A stretch of 64,000 nucleotides of DNA from Falsirhodobacter halotolerans (GTDB lineage: Bacteria; Pseudomonadota; Alphaproteobacteria; Rhodobacterales; Rhodobacteraceae). Position numbers and translations under genes: made by a program. Under the pieces are notes generated by a model. It was not told where the DNA came from. It saw only the letters and a list, made by a program, of their open reading frames with translations, and made no database searches. Numbering within the stretch: position 1 is the stretch's first letter; each line of letters begins with the position of its first letter. This document shows, piece after piece, positions 20,618-31,341 of this stretch. The DNA lies in NCBI RefSeq assembly GCF_022899245.1, contig NZ_JALJAZ010000001.1, positions 1,395,501 through 1,459,500 of the forward strand, written 5' to 3'.

Positions 20618-21982
20618 TTACATCAGCTTGCGGCGGCGTGTCACGCGGATATCCAGATCGGTGATCTTCTTGCGCAAAGTATTGCGGTTGATCCCCAGCA
20701 GGTCCGCGCATTTCGCCTGATTTCCCGCCGTGGCATCCAGGGCGATCTCGATCAGTGGCCCCTCCACCTCGCGCAGGATGCGCTGATAGACGCCGGGCGG
20801 TGGCAAGGCGCCGCCATGCAGATCGAAATACCGTTTCAAATGCCGCGCGACCGACGCCGAAAGCTTCTCGTTCTCGCCCCCGCCCTTCAGCGGCTCCATC
20901 GCCGGTTGCGCACCCAGAACGGCCTCCACCTCCGACCGGGTGATCTCCACCTCGGAGGAAGTGACCATGAGACGGCGGAGCGTGTTTTCCAACTGGCGGA
21001 CGTTGCCCGGCCAGCCATAGGCGCGGACCAGATCGCGGGCCTCGGCGCTCAGCCGCCGCGCGGCGCCCATGTCGCGTTCGCCCCGCGCCAGGAAATGGTC
21101 GGCCAGAAGCGGAATGTCGTCCACCCGTTCGCGCAGGCTGGGCACGTGCAGGGTCACCCCACCCAGGCGATAGAACAGGTCCTGCCGGAAGGCCCCATGT
21201 TCCATCCGGGCCGAAAGATCGGATTGCGAGGTGGCCATGATCCGCGGGGCGTTGTTGCCCAACTGGTCCAGAAACCGCACGATCCGGGCCTGCGTCTCGT
21301 CGTCGTAATCGGCCACCTCGTCAAAGACCAAGCTGCCCCCCTTGGCCCGCGCCATCAGCGCGCCCACCGCATCGCCGCCGGCCAGATCGGCAGCCTGTGC
21401 CACGACGAACGGCTGGTTCCGCCGGTCGGAAAAATCATGGATCGCCTTGGCGATCAGGGATTTCCCCGTGCCGGATTCCCCGGTGATCAGCACCGCCAGA
21501 TCCGTGTTCATCACCCGCGCCACAAGGCGATAAAGCGCCTGCATCGCCGCCGTGCGCCCCACCAGCGGCAGATCGTCCGTCGCCTCGGCCACGGGGGCCG
21601 CGCGCGCGGGCGACCGGCGTTTCTGGTCCAGCGCGCGGGCCGACCGCTTCATCAGGTCCGGCAGATCGAAGGGTTTGGGCAGATAGTCGTAGGCCTCCGC
21701 CTCGGCCGCCTGAATCGCCGTCATGATCGTGTTCTGTGCCGAAATCACGATCACCGGCAGACCGGGCCGCAGCTTGGAGATGCGGGGCAGCGCCTCCAGC
21801 CCGTTCCCATCCGGCATCACCACGTCCGAGATGACGAGGTCGCCCTTCCCCTCCTCCACCCAACGCATCAGCGTGACGAGCGAGGATGTGGCATGGACCT
21901 TGCAGCCCGCCCGCGTCAACGCCTGCGTCAGGACGGTGCGGATCGTGCGGTCGTCGTCAGCAACAAGAATGGTGCCATCCAT
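20618..21982 (-). CDS. ntrC: nitrogen-regulation response regulator NtrC (GAFTGA-less type)
   Basis: Activator of nitrogen-assimilation genes. 454 residues from ATG 21982, with GGAG 7 bases upstream and one base separating it from the ntrB stop. Receiver domain with Asp53 ([12 protein letters not shown]); AAA+ domain with Walker A GESGTGKS and Walker [14 protein letters not shown]-terminal helix-turn-helix [18 protein letters not shown]. The segment between the Walker motifs is shortened and contains no GAFTGA ([20 protein letters not shown]). In Rhodobacter capsulatus, NtrC of this form activates sigma70 RNA polymerase instead of sigma54, and I infer the same here. Confidence 0.96.
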   Translation of the reverse strand: MDGTILVADDDRTIRTVLTQALTRAGCKVHATSSLVTLMRWVEEGKGDLVISDVVMPDGNGLEALPRISKLRPGLPVIVISAQNTIMTAIQAAEAEAYDYLPKPFDLPDLMKRSARALDQKRRSPARAAPVAEATDDLPLVGRTAAMQALYRLVARVMNTDLAVLITGESGTGKSLIAKAIHDFSDRRNQPFVVAQAADLAGGDAVGALMARAKGGSLVFDEVADYDDETQARIVRFLDQLGNNAPRIMATSQSDLSARMEHGAFRQDLFYRLGGVTLHVPSLRERVDDIPLLADHFLARGERDMGAARRLSAEARDLVRAYGWPGNVRQLENTLRRLMVTSSEVEITRSEVEAVLGAQPAMEPLKGGGENEKLSASVARHLKRYFDLHGGALPPPGVYQRILREVEGPLIEIALDATAGNQAKCADLLGINRNTLRKKITDLDIRVTRRRKLM

Positions 21983-21983
21983 G

Positions 21984-23081
21984 TCAGGTCTCCATCGCAA
22001 GGGTCGCCTCGCGCGGGGCGACGGGAAGGGATACGCGGAATACGGTGCGCCCGGGGGCGCTGTCGACCGTGATGATGCCGCCGTGATCGGCCACGATCTT
22101 GGATACGAGGGCGAGGCCGAGGCCCGTCCCGTTCTCGCGCCCCGAAACGAACGGGTCGAAGATGGCGGCGGCGATCTCGGGCTTGATGCCGGGGCCGTCG
22201 TCGATCACCTCCACCTGCAGGGGCAGCGAACTGCCCTGCCCGTCCGCGCGGCGCAGACGGAGCGAGAAGTCGTAGAAGGTGTGCAACCGGATCGTGCCGC
22301 CCTGATCGCCCGCCGCCTCCGCCGCGTTCTTGATCAGGTTCAGGAACACCTGCATCAGTTGATCGGGATCGGCGAAGGTCGCGGGCAAGGACGGGTCGTA
22401 ATCCTCGACTATATGCATGGTGCGGGCAAAGCCGACCATGGCCGACCGGCGCGCGCGGTCCAGCGCGTCGTGGATGTTCACTGCACGGCGGTCGGGCGGG
22501 CGCACGTTGCCGAACTGCTCTACCTGCTCCAGCAGTTTCACGATGCGGCGCGTTTCCTCGACGATCAGGTCGGCCAGTTCGCGATCTTCGGCGTTCAGGT
22601 TCAACGAGATCAGTTGCGCCGCCCCTGAAATGCCTGCCAGCGGGTTTTTGATCTCATGCGCCAGCATCTCCGCCATGCCGATGGCCGACCGCGCGGCAGA
22701 GCGGGAATTGGCGACGCGGCCCAGCCGGTCGGCAATCTCGCGCGGCCAGATCATCACCATCAGCGCCTGCGGCATGTCATTCAGGGGCGCGATCTGAAGG
22801 TTGCACTGAATGGGCGCGCGTTCGCCCGTGGTCACGTCCACATCGTTGATGAACACCGCCGACTGATTGGTGCGCACCCGCGCGATGGCTTCTTCCATCG
22901 GCGCGTCGATGGACAAGCGGTCCAGAATCGGCTGCCCCAGAAGACTGCGTTCGGATGCGTTCAGGAACGTTTCGGCCACCGGGTTGATGGCCAGAATGCG
23001 ACCGTCCGGGTCCACGATCATCGCGGGAATCGGCAGGCTGGACCAGATCGTGCCGCCAGGCATGAGGAAGGGCGCCGTCAT
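21984..23081 (-). CDS. ntrB: nitrogen-regulation sensor kinase NtrB
   Basis: Soluble histidine kinase/phosphatase that phosphorylates NtrC under control of PII. 365 residues with an N-terminal PAS domain (about 10-115), the phospho-acceptor His142 in [15 protein letters not shown]-box [12 protein letters not shown] and G-box [17 protein letters not shown]. The ATG overlaps the dusB stop as ATGA. The open frame extending upstream of 23081 is a shadow of dusB. Its stop is followed by ntrC after one base. Confidence 0.96.
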   Translation of the reverse strand: MTAPFLMPGGTIWSSLPIPAMIVDPDGRILAINPVAETFLNASERSLLGQPILDRLSIDAPMEEAIARVRTNQSAVFINDVDVTTGERAPIQCNLQIAPLNDMPQALMVMIWPREIADRLGRVANSRSAARSAIGMAEMLAHEIKNPLAGISGAAQLISLNLNAEDRELADLIVEETRRIVKLLEQVEQFGNVRPPDRRAVNIHDALDRARRSAMVGFARTMHIVEDYDPSLPATFADPDQLMQVFLNLIKNAAEAAGDQGGTIRLHTFYDFSLRLRRADGQGSSLPLQVEVIDDGPGIKPEIAAAIFDPFVSGRENGTGLGLALVSKIVADHGGIITVDSAPGRTVFRVSLPVAPREATLAMET

Positions 23082-24058
23082 GCCGCCGCCTGCGTGCCAA
23101 GGGCCTGGCGCAGGGCAGACACGACCTGATCGGGGTCGGTCAGATGCAGGATCTGCCCCTTTGGCGCGCCCGCCGCCTCCAGATACCACCCCAGATGCTT
23201 GCGCGCGATTCGCACCCCCAGATCCGTGCCATAGAACGCGAGGATCGCGGCGTAATGCCCCGCGATCAGGTCGGCCAGCGCGTCGCCCTGCGGGACGACC
23301 GGCGGCGGCGCGCCGAACAGGTGGGCGGCGATCTGCGCCAGCACCCACGGGCGGCCCTGCGCCCCGCGCCCCACCATCACCCCGTCCGCGCCGGACAGGT
23401 CCATCGCCTGCGCTGCGCTCTGGGGACCCGTGATATCGCCATTGGCGATGACCGGAATGCGCACCGCCTCCTTCACCGCGCGAATGGCCGCCCAATCCGC
23501 GGCGCCCTTGTAGAACTGGCACCGCGTCCGACCATGAATGGTGACCATGCGGATGCCCGCCGCCTCGGCCCGCGCGGCGATGAGGGGGGCGTTGTAGCTG
23601 TCATCGTCCCATCCCAGCCGCATCTTCAGCGTGACCGGAACCCGGACCGCCCCGACGACCGCCTCAATCAGGCGCAAGGCCAGATCGGGCTCGCGCATCA
23701 GCGCCGACCCGCAGGCCCCGTTTCCGCCGCTGGAGGTCACCCGTTTGGCCGGGCAGCCCATGTTGATGTCGATGATGGCCGCCCCCTGCCCTTCGACATA
23801 CCGGGCCGCCTCGGCCAGCCAATACGGATCGCGACCCGCCAACTGGACCGAGGTCGCGGCCTGACCGAAGCCCAGCTCCGCCTTGGCGCGTGCGGCGGGT
23901 TTGGCCTGCACCACCTCCTGGCTCGCCACCATTTCGGACACGACCAGCCCGGCGCCGAACCCCGCGACCACCTGACGAAACGGCAGATCGGTGATCCCGG
24001 CCATGGGGGCCAGCAACACGGGCGGATCGATGGATATGGGGGCGATGTGGATCGACAA
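23078..24058 (-). CDS. dusB: tRNA-dihydrouridine synthase DusB (NifR3)
   Basis: FMN enzyme that reduces uridines in the tRNA D-loop; named nifR3 in Rhodobacter because it is the first gene of the nifR3-ntrB-ntrC operon. 326 residues with LAPMAGITDLPFR, the active-site Cys in NMGCPAKRV, and the FMN-phosphate region VMVGRGAQGRPW. The start is TTG 24058 (AAGG about 10 bases upstream); no earlier or near ATG fits the conserved N-terminus. The 175 bases to the divergent ispDF hold the promoters of both units and include an AT-rich stretch near 24158-24172. Confidence 0.94.
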   Translation of the reverse strand: MSIHIAPISIDPPVLLAPMAGITDLPFRQVVAGFGAGLVVSEMVASQEVVQAKPAARAKAELGFGQAATSVQLAGRDPYWLAEAARYVEGQGAAIIDINMGCPAKRVTSSGGNGACGSALMREPDLALRLIEAVVGAVRVPVTLKMRLGWDDDSYNAPLIAARAEAAGIRMVTIHGRTRCQFYKGAADWAAIRAVKEAVRIPVIANGDITGPQSAAQAMDLSGADGVMVGRGAQGRPWVLAQIAAHLFGAPPPVVPQGDALADLIAGHYAAILAFYGTDLGVRIARKHLGWYLEAAGAPKGQILHLTDPDQVVSALRQALGTQAAA

Positions 24059-24233
24059 CTGCTCAAACCTTGGGCGTTAGGGTTCGATTAGGATGAAACA
24101 CGGGCCATTACAATTTCCGCAGGGCGCAACATCGCCCGTCATCGGCTCGCTTGCCCATATATTAATCATGTTGCCGTATTTTGCGCCAGTTGTTTGTCTT
24201 CCCACCCTTCGCAGGGCGTGTCATATCGCTTGA

Positions 24234-25349
24234 ATGACAACCGTTGCCATCATCGTTGCCGCCGGACGCGGCACCCGCGCGGGCGGGGACGGCCCGAAAC
24301 AGTGGCAACCACTGCTTGGTCGGCCCCTTGTCGCGCATACGATCGACGCGTTTGCCGGAATGGACCGCGTTCTGGTCATCCACCCCGACGACCGCCCCTT
24401 GGCCGAAGGTCTGGGTCTGCCGCTGGTAGAGGGCGGAGCGTCGCGCACCGCGTCCGTTCGTCGGGCGCTGGAAGGGTTGCGCGGCACCGGCGTCACCCGC
24501 GTCCTGATCCATGACGGCGCACGCCCCCTGGTGTCGCGCGCGGTGATCGACCGGGTTCTTGCGGCGCTGGACCGGACCGCCGGGGCGGCCCCCGCCCTGC
24601 CCGTCACCGACGCCCTGTGGCGGGGTCAGGGGGAAGTCACGGGCACCGAAGACCGAACCGCCCTCTGGCGCGCGCAGACGCCGCAAGGGTTTCACTACGA
24701 CGCGCTGATGGCCGCCTATGACGCCCATCCGCAGGATGCGGCGGACGATGTGGAAATCGCGCGGGCCGCCGGTCTTGACGTCAGCATCGTCTTGGGCTGC
24801 GACACGAACATGAAGGTGACATGGCCCGCCGATCTGGCCCGGGCCGAACGAATGTTGAAGGACATGAAAATGGATATCCGCCTTGGCAACGGCTATGACG
24901 TGCATCGGTTCGGCACGGGCGATCACGTCTGGCTGTGCGGGGTCAAGGTGCCGCACGGGCGCGGGCTTCAGGGCCATTCGGACGCCGATGTGGGAATGCA
25001 CGCCCTGACCGACGCGATCTATGGCGCGCTGGCCGAGGGGGATATCGGCCGCCATTTCCCGCCCAGCGACATGAAATGGAAGGGCGCGGCCAGCCACATC
25101 TTCCTTGACCATGCGACGAAGCTGGCCCGGGATCGCGGTTTCGATCTGGCCAATTGCGATGTCACGCTGGTGTGCGAATATCCCAAGGTGGGACCACATG
25201 CGGCGGCGATGCAAGCGGAATTGGCCCGGATCATGGGGGTGGAGGTCGGTCGTGTTTCGGTGAAGGCGACCACGTCGGAAAAACTGGGCTTTACCGGGCG
25301 CGAGGAGGGGATCGCCGCGATCGCCACCGCCGCCCTGATCGCAAGATAA
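24234..25349 (+). CDS. ispDF: bifunctional IspD/IspF enzyme of the MEP isoprenoid pathway
   Basis: Fused CDP-ME synthase and MECDP synthase. The IspD half (residues 1 to about 212) has [19 protein letters not shown] and [15 protein letters not shown]. The IspF half (about 213-371) has the zinc and substrate motif [27 protein letters not shown] and a Lys-Ala-Thr-Thr-Ser-Glu-Lys motif. The fusion is characteristic of alphaproteobacteria. The IspE step in between is not encoded here. The ATG has no strong ribosome site. It is first in a plus-strand run with pgpA and cinA. Confidence 0.97.
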   Translation: MTTVAIIVAAGRGTRAGGDGPKQWQPLLGRPLVAHTIDAFAGMDRVLVIHPDDRPLAEGLGLPLVEGGASRTASVRRALEGLRGTGVTRVLIHDGARPLVSRAVIDRVLAALDRTAGAAPALPVTDALWRGQGEVTGTEDRTALWRAQTPQGFHYDALMAAYDAHPQDAADDVEIARAAGLDVSIVLGCDTNMKVTWPADLARAERMLKDMKMDIRLGNGYDVHRFGTGDHVWLCGVKVPHGRGLQGHSDADVGMHALTDAIYGALAEGDIGRHFPPSDMKWKGAASHIFLDHATKLARDRGFDLANCDVTLVCEYPKVGPHAAAMQAELARIMGVEVGRVSVKATTSEKLGFTGREEGIAAIATAALIAR

Positions 25350-25368
25350 TCGAATGTCGCGGGGTGGG

Positions 25369-25863
25369 ATGATGACGCGCTGGATCTGTTTGGGCTTCGG
25401 ACTGGGCCTGCTGCGCCCCGGGCCCGGCACTTGGGGATCGGCGGCGGCGGTGGTTCTGGGGCTGCTGATCGACCGATTCCTGGGCTTTCCGGTTTTGGTT
25501 CTGGCGACCTTGGCCGTCACCGCCCTGGCCTGGTGGGCCCTCCGCGCCGAACTTTCCGCCGCGCATGAAGACCCGTCGGAATTCGTGATCGACGAGGTGG
25601 CGGGCCAATGGCTGGCGCTGCTGTTCCCCGCCGCTGCCTTCTGGTCGCGCGGCGTGGAGGATTGGGCGATCCACGCCTATCCCGGCTGGGTCGCGGCCTT
25701 CGTGTTCTTCCGCCTGTTCGACATCTGGAAACCCTGGCTGGTCGGGCGCGCGGATCGGGCGGGGGGGCCCGCAGGCGTTCTGGGCGACGATCTGTGGGCG
25801 GGCCTGTTCGCGGGCCTTGCGACCATGGTGGCCGCCGCCGTGGCGCATGGGGTCCTGATGTGA
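25369..25863 (+). CDS. pgpA: phosphatidylglycerophosphatase A
   Basis: Inner-membrane phosphatase that makes phosphatidylglycerol from its phosphate. About 164 residues if started at ATG 25369, which follows a G-rich stretch (GGGGTGGG); ATGs at 25354 and 25372 are alternatives. PgpA signatures are visible: RPGPGTWGS near the N-terminus, VIDEVAGQWLALL and RLFDIWKPW, with several hydrophobic segments. It starts 19 bases after ispDF and its stop overlaps the GTG start of cinA. Confidence 0.93.
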   Translation: MMTRWICLGFGLGLLRPGPGTWGSAAAVVLGLLIDRFLGFPVLVLATLAVTALAWWALRAELSAAHEDPSEFVIDEVAGQWLALLFPAAAFWSRGVEDWAIHAYPGWVAAFVFFRLFDIWKPWLVGRADRAGGPAGVLGDDLWAGLFAGLATMVAAAVAHGVLM

Positions 25864-26339
25864 GCGGGCGGGCCCTTCATCAGACCGCGCTGGCCAAGGG
25901 CATCACCCTTGCCACGGCCGAAAGCTGCACCGGCGGCCTGATCGCGGCGGCGCTGACCGATATCGCGGGATCGTCGGCGGTGTTCGATCGCGGTTTCGTC
26001 ACCTATTCCAACGCGGCCAAGATCGACATGCTGGGGGTGCGCGCCGCCACACTGGCAGCTGTGGGCGCGGTTTCGGAACAGGTGGCGGCAGAGATGGCCG
26101 AAGGGGCGCTGGTCCATTCACGGGCCACCCTTGCCGTCAGCGTGACCGGCATCGCGGGGCCGGGCGGGTCGGATCACAAGCCCGAGGGGCTGGTCTGTTT
26201 CGGCGTGGCCACGCGGGATGCCACCCGAACCGAGACGGTGGCCTTCGGGGCCCTCGGCCGCGACGCGGTGCGCCGTGCCGCGCGGGATCATGCGCTGGCC
26301 CTGCTGCTGCGGGCGGTCGATCAGGCCGACGCGCCGTAA
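25860..26339 (+). CDS. pncC: CinA C-terminal domain protein (nicotinamide-nucleotide amidase, PncC type)
   Basis: Deamidates nicotinamide mononucleotide for NAD recycling. The 159 residues correspond to the stand-alone CinA C-terminal domain, with ATAESCTGGLIAAALTDIAGSS, Tyr-Ser-Asn-Ala-Ala-Lys and SVTGIAGPGG. GTG 25860 overlaps the pgpA stop (GTGA) and gives the family N-terminus. No N-terminal MoaB-like COG1058 half is present. The 3' end overlaps the convergent Coq10-like gene by 19 bases. Confidence 0.93.
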   Translation: MSGRALHQTALAKGITLATAESCTGGLIAAALTDIAGSSAVFDRGFVTYSNAAKIDMLGVRAATLAAVGAVSEQVAAEMAEGALVHSRATLAVSVTGIAGPGGSDHKPEGLVCFGVATRDATRTETVAFGALGRDAVRRAARDHALALLLRAVDQADAP

Positions 26340-26779
26340 AGCGCATCCGCCCGCCGCTCGAACGCGCGCACGATACGCTGCATCGCCTCGTTGAAGACGA
26401 CGCCGATGATGCCTTGCAGGATCGCGTTCTTGAATTCGAAATCGACGAAGAAATCCACCTCGCACCCGCCTTCGGGGCGGTCGCGAAAGGCCCAGGTCGA
26501 TTTCATGTACTTGAACGGGCCGTCCAGATATTCGGTGTCGATCTTCTTCGCCTCGGGCCACAGGGTGACGCGGCTGCCGAACCTTTCGCGGAACACCTTG
26601 AACGAGATGACCAGATCCGCCTCCATCACCTCGCCGCCGCCCTCGATCGGACGGCGCGACCGGATCCGCGCCGCGGAGTTCCACGGCAGGAACTGCGGAT
26701 AGGAGCCGACATCCGCCACCAGATCATACATCTGCTGCGCCGTGTAGGGCAGGTGGCGGGTTTCCTGATGGGTCGGCAT
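26321..26779 (-). CDS. ubiquinone-binding Coq10 / RatA-like START-domain protein
   Basis: 152 residues of the SRPBCC/polyketide-cyclase fold, in the group comprising mitochondrial Coq10 and bacterial RatA/YfjG. Alphaproteobacterial members are thought to bind ubiquinone and help its function. Conserved features are HLPYTAQQMYDLVADVGSYPQFLPW at the N-terminus, FKVFRERFGSRV in the middle and FEFKNAILQGIIGVVFNEAM at the C-terminus. The last 19 bases overlap the 3' end of the convergent cinA-type gene. It is divergent from the 59-residue membrane protein gene across 110 bases. Confidence 0.9.
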   Translation of the reverse strand: MPTHQETRHLPYTAQQMYDLVADVGSYPQFLPWNSAARIRSRRPIEGGGEVMEADLVISFKVFRERFGSRVTLWPEAKKIDTEYLDGPFKYMKSTWAFRDRPEGGCEVDFFVDFEFKNAILQGIIGVVFNEAMQRIVRAFERRADALYGASA

Positions 26780-26889
26780 GAAACGCCCTCCGTGAATGCG
26801 GGTCGGTTGTCGCGATTTGGGGCGGAAAGCACAAGACCCCCTGCCCCGGCTTCTGAATTCAGGTTAGACTGCCGGGAAATGGAGGCATC

Positions 26890-27069
26890 ATGAATCCGAT
26901 CTGGCTTGTTCGAATGTCGCAATGGGTGCGCCACCCACCACCCATGTGGAAGGTGCTGCTGGCCCTGGCGGTGATTGCCGCCTGCATCGCCCTGTTCCTG
27001 GTGGAGCGATTCGTGGGCTGGCCGGACTGGCTGACCACGAACGGCAAGACCCACCTGCGGGTGCATTAG
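26890..27069 (+). CDS. small conserved membrane protein, 59 residues
   Basis: ATG 26890 with GGAGG 5 bases upstream, ending at TAG 27067-27069. The product starts MNPIWLVRMSQWVRHPPPMW and has one membrane segment of about 20 residues (VLLALAVIAACIALFLVE). It then has RFVGWPDWLTT and a short basic tail. A small protein of this layout (Asn-Pro-Ile start, Arg-His-Pro-Pro, one TM helix, Gly-Trp-Pro-Asp/Glu-Trp-Leu) recurs in Rhodobacteraceae as far as I recall; its function is not known to me. It is convergent with aglA, sharing the bases TTAG at the ends. Confidence 0.82.
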   Translation: MNPIWLVRMSQWVRHPPPMWKVLLALAVIAACIALFLVERFVGWPDWLTTNGKTHLRVH

Positions 27070-28697
27070 GCGCGGATCGCAAGGCAGAACTCGAACGCGT
27101 CCAGCCGGACCTTGGCGGCGGGCGGCTTTGAGCCCATGTCCGCGCCGATCATCGTCCAGTTGCCTTCGGGCAGACGCGCCTCCACGGTGGAGGTGCCGAG
27201 GTTGAAGGCGCAGAAGATCGTCTCCGTCCCCAACCGCAGGAATTGCACCAGATCGCCATTCGTCCACAGCGCGTCCATCGCGCCATGGCGCAACGTCGGA
27301 TGGTCCTTCCGCAAGGCGATGGCCAGTCGGTAATGCTCCAGCATGGAGCCGACGACCCCTTCCTGACGCTCCACCGCAAGCGGCAGATGCGCGTCCGAAA
27401 CCGGCAGCCACGGCTTTTGCGCCGTGGAGAAACCGCCCCCGGACCGGTCTTCCCACACCATCGGTGTGCGGGCGCCGTCGCGGCCCTTGAATTCGGGCCA
27501 GAACTGCTTGCCGTAAGGGTCCTGAAGGTCATCATAGGCGACCTCCGCCTCCGGCAGGCCCAACTCCTCCCCCTGATAGATGCAGGCCGATCCGCGCAGG
27601 CACATCAGCAGCACGGCATAGGCCTTGAGTGCACCCTCGCTCGCCTGCCAGCGGGTCGGCAGGCGCACGGTGTCGTGGTTGGAATAGGCCCAGCACGGCC
27701 ACGCATCCGGGGCCGCGCGGCTCATCCGGTGAAAGGTGTCTTCAAGGATGGGGGCGGTCAGGCGGGTGGGCTGCAACAGCTCGAACGGATAGCACATATG
27801 CACCTTGTCATTGCCCGAGGTGTATTCGGCCATCAGCTCCAGCCCCTTCTGGGCATCGCCGATTTCCCCCACCGCCGCCGCGCCATAAGGTTCCATCACC
27901 GCGCGCAGACGGCGCAGGAAATCCAGGTTCTCCGGCTGGTTCTTGTCGAACAGGTGAAGCTGGTGGTTGTAGGGGTTGACCGACGGCGCAATGGAATCGT
28001 TGCGCAGCTCGCGCGGCAGCGGCGGGTTGTCGCGCAGATACCGGTCGCAGAAATAGAAATTGATCACGTCGAAGCGGAAACCGCCCACGCCCTTCTTCAG
28101 CCAGTATTCCAGCACATCCAGCAACGCCTGCTGCACCTCGTGATTGTGCAGGTTCAGATCGGGCTGCGAGGAGAGGAAATTGTGCAGATAATATTGTTCC
28201 CGTCGCGAATCCCATGTCCAGGACGATCCGCCGAACATCGACAGCCAGTTGTTCGGCACCGTCCCGTCCGGCGCGGGATCGGCCCAGACATACCAGTCGG
28301 ACTTGGCATTATCGCGGCTTTTGCGGCTTTCCTTGAACCAGGCGTGGGTGTCGGCGGTGTGCGAGAACACCAGATCGATCATGATCCGCAGGCCAAGGTC
28401 GTTTGCATGGGCGATGACCGCGTCGAAATCCTCGTTCGTGCCGAACATCGGATCGACCGCGCGATAATCCTCCACGTCATAGCCGAAATCCTTCATCGGC
28501 GACTTGAAGAACGGGCTGATCCACACCGCATCCGCGCCCAACCGTGCCACATGCTCCAACCGCTGCCGGATCCCCGTCAGGTCGCCGACGCCGTCGCCGC
28601 TCGTATCCTGAAAGCTGCGCGGATAGATCTGATAGATCGTCGCCCCGCGCCACCAGTTCCGGTCACCCCAATCCACGGGATTCGCTGCAATTGCCAT
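27066..28697 (-). CDS. aglA: alpha-glucosidase, GH13 family
   Basis: Hydrolyses terminal alpha-linked glucose from short substrates such as maltose, sucrose or trehalulose-type sugars. 543 residues from ATG 28697 with AAGGAG 6 bases upstream. GH13 features: WWRGATIYQIYPRSF near the start, the nucleophile Asp in GGFRFDVINFYF, the acid/base Glu in AVGEIGDA, and SNHDTVRLPTRW. No signal peptide, so it is cytoplasmic. In relatives aglA sits in an aglEFGAK transport operon; here no transporter accompanies it and it is divergent from glk, which would phosphorylate the glucose released. Confidence 0.9.
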   Translation of the reverse strand: MAIAANPVDWGDRNWWRGATIYQIYPRSFQDTSGDGVGDLTGIRQRLEHVARLGADAVWISPFFKSPMKDFGYDVEDYRAVDPMFGTNEDFDAVIAHANDLGLRIMIDLVFSHTADTHAWFKESRKSRDNAKSDWYVWADPAPDGTVPNNWLSMFGGSSWTWDSRREQYYLHNFLSSQPDLNLHNHEVQQALLDVLEYWLKKGVGGFRFDVINFYFCDRYLRDNPPLPRELRNDSIAPSVNPYNHQLHLFDKNQPENLDFLRRLRAVMEPYGAAAVGEIGDAQKGLELMAEYTSGNDKVHMCYPFELLQPTRLTAPILEDTFHRMSRAAPDAWPCWAYSNHDTVRLPTRWQASEGALKAYAVLLMCLRGSACIYQGEELGLPEAEVAYDDLQDPYGKQFWPEFKGRDGARTPMVWEDRSGGGFSTAQKPWLPVSDAHLPLAVERQEGVVGSMLEHYRLAIALRKDHPTLRHGAMDALWTNGDLVQFLRLGTETIFCAFNLGTSTVEARLPEGNWTMIGADMGSKPPAAKVRLDAFEFCLAIRA

Positions 28698-28796
28698 GCG
28701 TTCTCCTTGGCTTGCCTTTGGGTCAACATAAGGCGTCAGTTGGAAGTTGCGAGGGCAGTCGGTGCAAACTAGCTTCTCCGTGAACGGAGGATACAT

Positions 28797-31341
<2,545 letters not shown>

